Below are positions 18,305-26,013 of a DNA stretch of 64,000 nucleotides, in pieces (the first letter of the stretch is position 1; each line of letters begins with the position of its first letter). Both the position numbers and the translations under genes were made by a program. Source of the stretch: JANLTP01 sp031363055 (lineage in GTDB: Bacteria; Pseudomonadota; Gammaproteobacteria; Burkholderiales; Burkholderiaceae_E); the NCBI GenBank assembly GCA_031363055.1, contig JANLTP010000077.1:1-64000 (forward strand), written 5' to 3'. The notes below the pieces were generated by a model. That model ran no database searches. It was given only the letters and a program-made list of their open reading frames with translations, and was not told the DNA's origin.

Positions 18305-18830
18305 ACCAAGGTGCGCCGAACACTTGTCGCTCGATCGCCTGCCGGGTGTAGCCTTCGTAAATGGGTTGCATGCTCTTCGAACGTTCGAGCAGTTCCTTGC
18401 CGTTGCAACCGGCGCGACTGGCGATGTCAATCAACGTCGCAGCATCGGCAATGTTTAGCTCTTCTGCCCAGACCGCCGACAGCACGCCGGCGGCAATTGC
18501 CAAGCCGGCGTCAGCACTGACGGTCTGATCGGCTGCGATGATCAGCAGGGCCGCCGCGTCACCGGCCACCGGGAAAAACTTCGGCTTGATATTGAATGCA
18601 AGGTTCAAATATTTGGGCCAACGCGCGAGTTCAACCAACCGATAGGCTTGGCGCTGTGGTGGTCGCTGGCCGAGCGGCAGGCCGCCCGAAATCGGGAACA
18701 CCTGGCCGCCCAGATCAAACGGTTTGAGTTCGATCCGGGCCTTGTGGCGCCGCGCTATTTCGATCAGGCGTTGGTGGCCCAGATAGACATAGGGCGATGC
18801 CGGTGCCATAAAATATTCGATGGTTTTCAT
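18231..18830 (-). CDS. 2-hydroxychromene-2-carboxylate isomerase-like (kappa-class GST/DsbA fold)
   Basis: The 199-residue thioredoxin-fold protein has the catalytic-serine region YFMAPASPYVYLGHQ, with S12 in the position of the glutathione-activating serine. It also has FPISGGLPLGQRP and the C-terminal FGAPWYVYNHEPFWGQDRLD motif of chromene-carboxylate isomerases. The family isomerises 2-hydroxychromene-2-carboxylate in naphthalene breakdown, but no other aromatic genes are here, so the true substrate is open. Its 3' end overlaps the methyltransferase start. Confidence 0.85.
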   Translation of the reverse strand: MKTIEYFMAPASPYVYLGHQRLIEIARRHKARIELKPFDLGGQVFPISGGLPLGQRPPQRQAYRLVELARWPKYLNLAFNIKPKFFPVAGDAAALLIIAADQTVSADAGLAIAAGVLSAVWAEELNIADAATLIDIASRAGCNGKELLERSKSMQPIYEGYTRQAIERQVFGAPWYVYNHEPFWGQDRLDFLDRALAQA

Positions 18831-18887
18831 GATCCGGACCGCTTCAAATAGGTTTCAGAGTGAATTCCGAATTATTTCAGAATTAAT

Positions 18888-19325
18888 TCAGAAGGGTTTC
18901 ACAACGACCAGCACGACGGTGATGAATAGCAGCAACACCGGTGCTTCGTTGAACCAACGGTACCATACGTGACCTCGTTGATTGCGGTTCTCTTCGAAGT
19001 CACGCAACAGCGTGCCGCAGAAGATGTGATAGACCATCAGGGCCAGCACGGCCAGCAGCTTGGCGTGCATCCAGCCGGCGCTCTTGCCGATCCCGAAACC
19101 GAGCCAGAGCCACAGGCCGAACAGCAAGGTCAACAGCATGAGGGGACCCATGAATCGATAGAGCTTGCGCGCCATCAGCAGCAGTCGGGCGCGTTCGGCA
19201 GCCGGGCTCTGGGTATCGAGCATGGCCAGATTCACGAACAGGCGAGGCAAATAGAAAAGTCCGGCGAACCAACTGGTCACCATCACGATATGCAAGGCCT
19301 TCACCCAAAGCAAGCCGCTACTCAT
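18888..19325 (-). CDS. hemJ: HemJ-type protoporphyrinogen IX oxidase (membrane)
   Basis: HemJ oxidises protoporphyrinogen IX in haem synthesis in bacteria that lack HemG/HemY. The 145-residue protein has four membrane helices. It carries the conserved pattern VKALHIVMVTSWFAGLFYLP plus RLFV, LARKLYRFMGP-like sequence and a short Arg-Trp-Phe-Asn-Glu segment before the last helix. Some databases call such proteins CopD-family. It is 3 bases downstream of proA on the same strand. Confidence 0.85.
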   Translation of the reverse strand: MSSGLLWVKALHIVMVTSWFAGLFYLPRLFVNLAMLDTQSPAAERARLLLMARKLYRFMGPLMLLTLLFGLWLWLGFGIGKSAGWMHAKLLAVLALMVYHIFCGTLLRDFEENRNQRGHVWYRWFNEAPVLLLFITVVLVVVKPF

Positions 19326-19328
19326 GGT

Positions 19329-20612
19329 TCAGGTCCTGATCTGGCCGGAGCCGAGGACGACATACTTCAGCGACGTCAGCCCTTCGAGTCCGACCGGTCC
19401 GCGCGCATGCAATTTGTCGGTCGATATGCCGATCTCGGCGCCGAGTCCAAACTCGAAGCCATCGGCAAAACGTGTTGACGCGTTGACCATGACCGAGGCG
19501 GAATCGACTTCACGCAGAAAGCGCATGGCGTTTTGGTGATTATTGGTGACGATGCTGTCGGTGTGCATCGATCCGTAATGATTGATGTGTTCAATCGCCG
19601 CAGTTACATCGGCAACGATCCGGATCGACAGGATCGGCGCCAGATATTCAGTGCGCCAGTCATCCTCGGTTGCAGGGCGGTGGGCAATGCCCTCGGTGCG
19701 CAACAGCCGGGCCCCGGCATCGTCGACTCGCAACTCCACCCCCTTCGATTCGTAAATGCGGCATAAGGGCGGCAAGACCAGAGCTGCGATCTGCTCGCAG
19801 ACCAGCAGCGTTTCCATGGTGTTGCACGGCGCATACCGCTGCGTCTTGGCGTTGTCGGCGATTCTGATCGCCATCGCCGGATCGGCCGAGGCATCGATGT
19901 AGACATGACAAACGCCATCCAGATGTTTGATGACGGGTACCTTGGCATCACGCGACACCCGCTCGATCAGTGACTTGCCGCCGCGCGGCACGATGACATC
20001 AATGAACTTTGGCGATTGAATCAACACGCCGACCGCTGCGCGATCGGTGGTCTCGACGACCTGGACCGCGTCGCCCGGCAGTCCTGCCGCCGTCAGCCCT
20101 TCACGGACCAGCAAGGCGAGCGCCTGATTGCTGTGCAGCGCTTCGGAACCGCCCCGCAGTATGGTCGCATTGCCTGATTTGATACACAGGCCCGCCGCGT
20201 CAATCGTCACATTCGGTCGCGACTCGTAGATGATGGCAACAACACCGAGGGGGACGCGCATCTGGCCGACCTGGATGCCGGAGGGGCGAAAGCGGAAATT
20301 CGACATCTCGCCGATCGGGTCATGCAGCGCGACGATTTGTTCGAGCCCTTGCGCCATGCTTTCGATGCCGGCTTCGGTCAATTGCAGCCGGTCGATGAAT
20401 GCCGCGTCGAGTGCCCGCTGCTTGGCCGCTTGCAGATCAATCTGGTTGGCCGTCATCAGTGCGCTGGCATCGCGGCGAATGGCCGCCGCCATGGCGAGTA
20501 ATGCGCGATCCTTGGTGGCGCTGTCGGCCCGCGCCATGGCCCGGCTGGCGGCACGCGCGCGCTGGCCCAGGGCGGCAATGTAGGCGGCGATATCGATTTT
20601 TTCAGAGTCCAT
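19329..20612 (-). CDS. proA: Glutamate-5-semialdehyde dehydrogenase
   Basis: ProA reduces gamma-glutamyl phosphate to glutamate-5-semialdehyde in proline synthesis. The 427-residue aldehyde dehydrogenase-fold protein has the substrate loop LGVVAIIYESRPNVTIDAAG and the catalytic cysteine at about residue 262 in YAPCNTMETLLV. The C-terminal FGLGAEIGISTDKLHARGPV, followed by GLEGLTS, is also typical. It lies 5 bases after holA. proB is not in this window; proC is at 10112-10930. Confidence 0.96.
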   Translation of the reverse strand: MDSEKIDIAAYIAALGQRARAASRAMARADSATKDRALLAMAAAIRRDASALMTANQIDLQAAKQRALDAAFIDRLQLTEAGIESMAQGLEQIVALHDPIGEMSNFRFRPSGIQVGQMRVPLGVVAIIYESRPNVTIDAAGLCIKSGNATILRGGSEALHSNQALALLVREGLTAAGLPGDAVQVVETTDRAAVGVLIQSPKFIDVIVPRGGKSLIERVSRDAKVPVIKHLDGVCHVYIDASADPAMAIRIADNAKTQRYAPCNTMETLLVCEQIAALVLPPLCRIYESKGVELRVDDAGARLLRTEGIAHRPATEDDWRTEYLAPILSIRIVADVTAAIEHINHYGSMHTDSIVTNNHQNAMRFLREVDSASVMVNASTRFADGFEFGLGAEIGISTDKLHARGPVGLEGLTSLKYVVLGSGQIRT

Positions 20613-20617
20613 GTTGT

Positions 20618-21655
20618 CTAAGCTGAAACCGGCAAGGGTACCTTGTCAGTGGCAACGGACAAAATAACCGATTCGAGCGCTTGCCAGGCGTCGCCGTACT
20701 CGACGCCCTTGATGATTCGATCAGCCTGTGCGGCCAGTCGCAAGGATCGCAGGCAACGACTCACCCAGCGATCTGCATTCAGTTGCCGCAAGGCCAACAG
20801 ATAAGGTCGATCGCGTGGCGCAAACAATCGAGACTGCTTCAGCGCGATGGCCACCGGCGTGCCCGAGCGCATCGCCAACGCGCAACGCAGCAGATTGCGG
20901 ATCGCGTCGGCCAGTGTCCAGAGGACCAGCGGCTCGGCAGCGCTCTCGGCGCGCAGGCCCTGCAAGCTGCGCAAGGCTCGCGTCAACTCGCCGGCAAGCA
21001 TGGCTTCGATGAGATCAGCCGTGTCGTAACGGGCGACGTTCAGGACGGCCTCCCGAACTTCGTCGGCGGGCAGCTTGCCGGGCTCGAACAGCAACGCCAG
21101 CTTGCGGATTTCTTGTTGGGCGGCCAGCAAATTACCTTCAACTCGTTCAGAAATAAAAGCCAAGGTCTCCGGATCGACCTGTTGCTCCTGTGACAACAGC
21201 CGCTGGCTGATCCACTCACCGAGCGCGTTTCGCTCGACTGGAAACACCGGCACAAACAGGCAGTGCGCCTCGAGCGCTTGTGCCCAGTCGGACTCCAGCG
21301 CGTTGCGGTCCAGTCGGGCCGAGGTAACCAGCAGGCGAACCGACTCGGGTACTTCTGCCGCCGTCTCGGCCAGCCATTGCGCCTGTTCCTTGAGCGGTTT
21401 GCCGGGCCAGCGCAGCTCGATCAGCAATTGGTCCGAGAACAACGACAGCGCACGCGTGTGGGCGTCGACCTCATCGGTCTTGAAGCTTCGATCAATGCTG
21501 AATACCTGTCGCTCGATAAAACCCGCTTCACGGTAATGCTGGCGAGTCAGATCGGCGGATTCCAATTGCAGCAAGGGTTCGTCACCATGCACCCAGACGA
21601 CCGCGAAACTTCGACGCTTCAGTTGTGCAGACAGTCCTTCCGGGCGGATTTGCAT
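20618..21655 (-). CDS. holA: DNA polymerase III subunit delta
   Basis: HolA is the clamp-loader subunit that opens the beta clamp. The 345-residue product has the delta-type N-terminal domain (VVWVHGDEPLLQLESADLTR, then FIERQVFSIDRSF), an ISERVEGNLLAAQQEIRKLA helix, and a C-terminal collar domain. It lies 1 base after lptE in the leuS-lptE-holA-proA run that is typical of betaproteobacteria. Confidence 0.95.
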   Translation of the reverse strand: MQIRPEGLSAQLKRRSFAVVWVHGDEPLLQLESADLTRQHYREAGFIERQVFSIDRSFKTDEVDAHTRALSLFSDQLLIELRWPGKPLKEQAQWLAETAAEVPESVRLLVTSARLDRNALESDWAQALEAHCLFVPVFPVERNALGEWISQRLLSQEQQVDPETLAFISERVEGNLLAAQQEIRKLALLFEPGKLPADEVREAVLNVARYDTADLIEAMLAGELTRALRSLQGLRAESAAEPLVLWTLADAIRNLLRCALAMRSGTPVAIALKQSRLFAPRDRPYLLALRQLNADRWVSRCLRSLRLAAQADRIIKGVEYGDAWQALESVILSVATDKVPLPVSA

Positions 21656-21656
21656 G

Positions 21657-22217
21657 TCAAGGTGCTTTTGGCCGGGCCGTCGCCAGGCGCCGCACCAACT
21701 GCTGGACCATATCCGATTGCATTTCCCGATACAGCAGAATTTCTTCCTGCTGTTTGGCGACCAATTGACTGTCGGTGGTAATGATGTCGCGTCGCAGCAC
21801 CAACTCGCTGGTCGGAATCAACTCATTCGATTTGGCATCGAGCACCCGGTACAGCAGTCGCAGACGAAGTTGATACTCGCGCGGACGACCGGTACTTGAG
21901 AAGGCCACGATTTCCTTGTCACGCGCCTCGGATTGAATATCGAGCCAGGCGTCGGCTTCGGTCAACTTGCTGACGATTCGAGCGTCCCCGTGCTGGCGAA
22001 AGCTGCGCTTGAATTCGCTGCCGAGCGGCGAGGTCTCCGGAAAGTTGGTGTAAAGCGCCTTGAACGGCATGTCCGTGGCACCGCGCAACTGAAAGCCGCA
22101 ACCGGCCAGCAGCAGCACGCCGAACACAAAACTCGCACGAAACACAAAACTCGCTCCGAACCCCAAACGCGCGCCGAACCCAAAACTCAACCGCCTGCTC
22201 GCTTTAGAGGACTCCAT
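21657..22217 (-). CDS. lptE: LPS-assembly lipoprotein LptE
   Basis: LptE plugs the LptD barrel and helps insert lipopolysaccharide into the outer membrane. The 186-residue protein has a lipoprotein signal ending LLLAGCGFQLRGATDMPF, where LAGC is the lipobox and CGFQLRG is typical of LptE. The hydrophobic part of the signal is built from a six-residue repeat (GFGARL, GFGASF, VFRASF) encoded by an 18-bp tandem repeat. Its ATG shares one base with the leuS stop (TGATG). Confidence 0.93.
   Translation of the reverse strand: MESSKASRRLSFGFGARLGFGASFVFRASFVFGVLLLAGCGFQLRGATDMPFKALYTNFPETSPLGSEFKRSFRQHGDARIVSKLTEADAWLDIQSEARDKEIVAFSSTGRPREYQLRLRLLYRVLDAKSNELIPTSELVLRRDIITTDSQLVAKQQEEILLYREMQSDMVQQLVRRLATARPKAP
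22120..22191 (-). repeat. Four 18-bp tandem repeats encoding the LptE signal peptide
   Basis: Units begin at 22120, 22138, 22156 and 22174 on the plus strand (for example CCGAACACAAAACTCGCA and CGAAACACAAAACTCGCT). Translated on the minus strand they give the hydrophobic core ahead of the lipobox. Confidence 0.9.
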
Positions 22218-24913
22218 CAGAACACCAAATTGACGAGACGGCCAGGCACGACAATGATTTTTTTGGCGGCTCGACCGTCGCTGTATTTCGCAAAGACCTC
22301 ACTACCCAGCACTGCTTGCTCAATGGCCTCGCGCGTCGCGTCAGCGGCGACCTTGACGGCGCCGCGCAGCTTGCCATTGACCTGCAGCACCAGTTCAAGC
22401 TCGGACTGAACCAGCGCCTGGGCGTCTACCTGCGGCCATCGTACATCGAGGATATCGCCGTGTTCGCGCTCAAAGCCCAACTCGGTCCATAGGCCGTGGC
22501 CAATATGCGGCACCACCGGATAAAGCACGCACAACAAAATCGAGAAACTCTCGCGCAACAGGCTGTGGCCCTGCGGCCCTTCCCAGTCGCCCGCTTCAAT
22601 AGCGTTGAAGATTTTCATGCCCGCCGAAACGACCGTGTTGTACTGCAGACGCTGGTAGTCGAACTCGGCCTGTTTGAGCACCAAATGCACTTCACGGCGC
22701 AAGGCCCGGGCCGGTTCATCGAGTTTCGAAGCGTCCAGAGGCGCAGACGGGGCACGCAGATGTGCGGGCAGCGCCTGGGCGTAATTCCAGAGTCTGCGCA
22801 GGAACCGAAAACAACCCTCGACTCCGGAGTCTGACCAGGCGGCGCTTTGGTCAGGCGGACCCGCGAACATCGAATAGAGTCGAGCGGTGTCGGCGCCGTA
22901 CTGCGCAATGATGGCGCCCGGTTCGACGACATTGTTTTTGCTCTTCGACATCTTCTCGATGCCGCCCAGCGATACCGGCTCACCATCACTACGCACGACG
23001 GCGCCGTTCGGTCGACCCTTGTCGTCATACCTGACTTCAACCTCGGTCGGATAGAACCAGCGCTTCTTGCCGTCGGCATCTTCACGGTAGTAGGAATCGT
23101 TGAGCAGCATGCCTTGCGTGAACAGATTGCTGAACGGTTCATCAAACTTGACCAGACCGAGATCGCGCATGACCTTGGTCCAGAACCGGGCATACAACAA
23201 GTGCAGGACCGCATGTTCAATGCCGCCGATGTACTGGTCCATCGGCATCCAGTAATCGTTACGGGCGTCAACCATGGCATTGTCGCTGCCCGGCGAGCAG
23301 TAGCGCATGTAGTACCAGGCCGAGTCGACGAAGGTGTCCATCGTGTCGGTCTCGCGTCGCGATGGCTTGCCGCAGATCGGACATTGGCACTTCAGGAAAC
23401 GTTCATCACGATTAAGCGGATTGCCGCTGCCGTCAGGCACCAGATCATCGGGCAGTCGCACCGGCAAGTCCGCGTACGGCACCGGTGTCGCGCCATGTTC
23501 AGGGCAATGAATGATCGGGATCGGCGTGCCCCAATACCGTTGCCGGGAGATACCCCAATCGCGCAGCCGATATTGAATCTTCTTCTCGCCCAAGCCCAGC
23601 GCTTGCAGATCGGCAGCAATCGAGTCAACCGCCGCTTCGTAACCGAGGCCGTCATATTTGCCGGAATGAATGCATGTGCCGGTCGACTTGTCTTCGTACC
23701 AGGTTTGCCAATCGGTATTTGAATAGACCTGGCCCTTGACATCGATTACCGGTCGGATCGGCAATTGATATTTGAGCGCAAAGGCGAAGTCGCGTTCGTC
23801 ATGCGCCGGCACCCCCATGACCGCGCCATCGCCGTAGCTCATCAGCACATAGTTACCGATCCAAACCGGCAGGGCTTCGCCGGTCAGCGGATGGCTGACC
23901 GACAAGCCGGTCGGCCTGCCTTCCTTCTCACGGGTGGCGATATCAGCTTCCGCTACTCCGCCCTTTTTGCATTGTTCGATGAAGGCGGCGAGCTGCGAGT
24001 TCTGCTGTGCGGCGACCGTGGCCAGCGGATGTTCGGGCGCAACGGCGACAAAGGTCACGCCCATGATGGTATCGGCGCGGGTGGTGAATACGTACAGGCG
24101 GCCGTCATCAATCAACCTTGCGTCAGCCAACGATGCGTCAGCCAACGATGCGTCAGCCGAGGTTGCGTCAGCCGAGGTTGCGTTAAGGTCGTGAATCTGG
24201 TGCGTGAATGCGAAGCGCACACCGACCGAGCGACCGATCCAGTTCTCCTGCATGATTTTGACGCGTTCGGGCCAACCCAGATCCTTCAGCGACTCCAGCA
24301 GTTGATCGGCGTATTTTGAAATCGCCAGGTAATAGCCGGGAATCTCGCGCTTTTCGACCAGCGCATTGGTGCGCCAGCCGCGACCGTCGATGACTTGTTC
24401 ATTGGCAAGTACGGTGTTATCGATCGGATCCCAATTCACGACCTGAGTTTTCCGGTAGGCGATACCGCACTCGAGCATCTTCAGGAAAAACCACTGGTTC
24501 CATTTGTAATAGGCGGGATCGCAGGCGGCCAACTCGCGATTCCAGTCAAACGCGAGACCCAGCGGCTGCATCTGCGCCTTCATGTCGGCGATGTTCTGGT
24601 AAGTCCACTTTGAGGGTGCCACACCCTTGTCGATGGCGGCGTTTTCTGCCGGCAGACCAAATGCATCCCAACCCATCGGCATCATCACGTTGTAGCCGCT
24701 CATTCGCAAGTAACGGTACATGACATCATTGATCGCGTAGTTGCGCACATGCCCCATGTGTAACTTGCCGCTCGGGTAGGGCAACATGGAACAAGCGTAG
24801 AACTTGCCCTTCGGAAAACGCGGATCGTGCTCGATCGCGCGGTACGCGTCAATGGCACGCCAATGGTCCTGGGCGGCGCCCTCGATCTCGCTCGGGTTGT
24901 ACTGTTTTTGCAT
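22217..24913 (-). CDS. leuS: Leucyl-tRNA synthetase
   Basis: This class I synthetase charges tRNA-Leu. The 898-residue product has the HIGH motif as HMGH at about 52-55, the KMSKS motif at about 655 and a CP1 editing domain containing FTTRADTIMGVTFVAVAPEH. At about residues 241-267, just before that editing motif, it carries an in-frame insertion of repeated five-residue units (ATSAD, ASLAD), unusual for such a conserved enzyme. It is the first gene of the leftward leuS-lptE-holA-proA-hemJ run. Confidence 0.97.
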   Translation of the reverse strand: MQKQYNPSEIEGAAQDHWRAIDAYRAIEHDPRFPKGKFYACSMLPYPSGKLHMGHVRNYAINDVMYRYLRMSGYNVMMPMGWDAFGLPAENAAIDKGVAPSKWTYQNIADMKAQMQPLGLAFDWNRELAACDPAYYKWNQWFFLKMLECGIAYRKTQVVNWDPIDNTVLANEQVIDGRGWRTNALVEKREIPGYYLAISKYADQLLESLKDLGWPERVKIMQENWIGRSVGVRFAFTHQIHDLNATSADATSADASLADASLADARLIDDGRLYVFTTRADTIMGVTFVAVAPEHPLATVAAQQNSQLAAFIEQCKKGGVAEADIATREKEGRPTGLSVSHPLTGEALPVWIGNYVLMSYGDGAVMGVPAHDERDFAFALKYQLPIRPVIDVKGQVYSNTDWQTWYEDKSTGTCIHSGKYDGLGYEAAVDSIAADLQALGLGEKKIQYRLRDWGISRQRYWGTPIPIIHCPEHGATPVPYADLPVRLPDDLVPDGSGNPLNRDERFLKCQCPICGKPSRRETDTMDTFVDSAWYYMRYCSPGSDNAMVDARNDYWMPMDQYIGGIEHAVLHLLYARFWTKVMRDLGLVKFDEPFSNLFTQGMLLNDSYYREDADGKKRWFYPTEVEVRYDDKGRPNGAVVRSDGEPVSLGGIEKMSKSKNNVVEPGAIIAQYGADTARLYSMFAGPPDQSAAWSDSGVEGCFRFLRRLWNYAQALPAHLRAPSAPLDASKLDEPARALRREVHLVLKQAEFDYQRLQYNTVVSAGMKIFNAIEAGDWEGPQGHSLLRESFSILLCVLYPVVPHIGHGLWTELGFEREHGDILDVRWPQVDAQALVQSELELVLQVNGKLRGAVKVAADATREAIEQAVLGSEVFAKYSDGRAAKKIIVVPGRLVNLVF
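24114..24188 (-). repeat. Five 15-bp tandem repeats inside leuS
   Basis: Units start at 24114, 24129, 24144, 24159 and 24174, each with a GCGTCAGCC-like core. They stay in frame and encode five-residue Ala/Ser/Asp-rich units in the editing region. Confidence 0.9.
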
Positions 24914-24955
24914 GCGGAGGTGTTATCGCGCTCGGCTGAAGTCCAAGGCACGACA

Positions 24956-24961
24956 ATTATA
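24956..24961 (-). promoter_or_regulatory. Candidate -10 element for leuS
   Basis: Read leftward, these bases give a perfect TATAAT about 43 bases before the leuS ATG. No convincing -35 lies at the normal distance, so the call rests on the -10 alone. Confidence 0.35.
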
Positions 24962-25095
24962 GCTGTGGGGTGTCCGTCGAAGCGGACGAACGCGCCGCGC
25001 GTCCTTCAGCACGCAACAATCGCCTGCAGCGGTGTCAAGACAGGCGTCAGATTTCGCGCGCTATACGCCCAGTCAAACCGTCATAATCGTTTTCA

Positions 25096-25108
25096 GAACA
25101 ACGTGTTC
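25096..25108 (+). promoter_or_regulatory. Candidate operator upstream of the iclR-type gene
   Basis: The near-palindrome GAACAACGTGTTC lies 47 bases before the regulator's ATG. IclR proteins often bind GAAC/GTTC or TTCC/GGAA dyads and repress their own genes. A perfect TTCCGGAA dyad also occurs between glpK and glpD (27523-27530). Binding is inferred. Confidence 0.3.
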
Positions 25109-25154
25109 CGTTTTGTGCCGGATTCTGGCAACATACGGGTTGGTGGGGAGTGTG

Positions 25155-25967
25155 ATGTTAGATCAAAATTATAAAGCCGAACTCGACGAGTCCTCGGCTC
25201 AAACGGAGGAGGGTGTGCCGGCTGGGTCGGCTATTTTGCGTGCCATACGTATCATGGAAGCGATTGCCCAATACGACTCGCCACCGCAATTGGCCGAATT
25301 GTGTCGAGCCATCAACCTGCCCAAGCCGACGGTGTACCGAATCCTGGCAACGCTTGAGCACGCCGGTTGGGTTGGCCGTGAGCCGGGCAGCAAGCGCTAT
25401 GCCTGTGCCCAGAAATTCACTAACGTCGCCGCCGAAGTGTTGCTCAGATCGCCACAGCGGGCGGCACGACACGCCATTCTTGAAGAGCTGGTCGAGCAAC
25501 TCGGCGAAAGTTGTAATCTGACCATTCCGAACGTCAATTCGGTGCTGTATCTCGACCGCGTCGAGGCGTCCTGGCCGTTGCGAGTAGCCTTGGGTGCGGG
25601 CTCGAAGGTGCCGTTGTATGCGTCAGCCAGCGGCAAGCTCTACTTGAGCTACATGGCGCGGCGCAGTCGCGATCGGTTTTTGCGCCTGACGCCTTTGATT
25701 CGACACACGCCGAACACCTTCAGCGATCCGGCCAAACTGTCGCGCGAACTCGATGAAATTCGTCAGCGCGGTTATGCCACCGATAACGAAGAGTATCTGC
25801 CAGGCATCTGTTGCCTGGCGGTACCCGTGCGCGACTCCGATTCACGCGTGGTCGCCACCGTCGCTGTGCATGCGCCGCTGTCGCGAATGCGGATCGACCA
25901 GGCCATCGAGTTCTTGCCGACGCTGCGCGAAGCGGCCGAGGCCATCGCTCAAACCATCGACTGGTAG
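25155..25967 (+). CDS. IclR-family transcriptional regulator
   Basis: The product of about 270 residues has an N-terminal winged helix (about 25-80; LCRAINLPKPTVYRILATLE) and a C-terminal IclR effector domain (VEASWPLRVALGAGSKVPLY, then ASASGKLYLS; DNEEYLPGICCLAVPVRDS). GGGGAG lies 4 bases before the ATG at 25155; upstream in-frame ATGs lack a site. It converges on glpK, so it may control glycerol use, although glp genes are usually controlled by DeoR-type GlpR. The last residues (AQTIDW) and the stop lie in a 23-bp repeat shared with the end of glpK. Confidence 0.9.
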   Translation: MLDQNYKAELDESSAQTEEGVPAGSAILRAIRIMEAIAQYDSPPQLAELCRAINLPKPTVYRILATLEHAGWVGREPGSKRYACAQKFTNVAAEVLLRSPQRAARHAILEELVEQLGESCNLTIPNVNSVLYLDRVEASWPLRVALGAGSKVPLYASASGKLYLSYMARRSRDRFLRLTPLIRHTPNTFSDPAKLSRELDEIRQRGYATDNEEYLPGICCLAVPVRDSDSRVVATVAVHAPLSRMRIDQAIEFLPTLREAAEAIAQTIDW

Positions 25968-26013
25968 TCGCTCAAATCGTCGACTGGAACTCGCTCAGAC
26001 GGTCGAATGGTAA
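25945..26013. repeat. Three 23-bp tandem repeats joining the iclR and glpK ends
   Basis: Units start at 25945, 25968 and 25991 with the shared core TCGCTCA and CGA-TGG. The first unit holds the end and stop of the regulator gene, the second fills the gap, and the third holds the last codons and stop of glpK on the other strand. Confidence 0.88.

Noticed and set aside
17489..18520. Rightward 343-codon open frame over the RNA methyltransferase
   Set aside because: Antisense to the methyltransferase with its NPPY and SAM motifs; very Arg/Gln-rich translation.
22847..23722. Rightward 291-codon open frame inside leuS
   Set aside because: Antisense shadow of the leucyl-tRNA synthetase.
24914..25154. 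tRNA or leader-peptide attenuator before leuS
   Set aside because: No cloverleaf or run of leucine codons was found; only a short GTCCG/CGGAC hairpin and a -10-like element are present.
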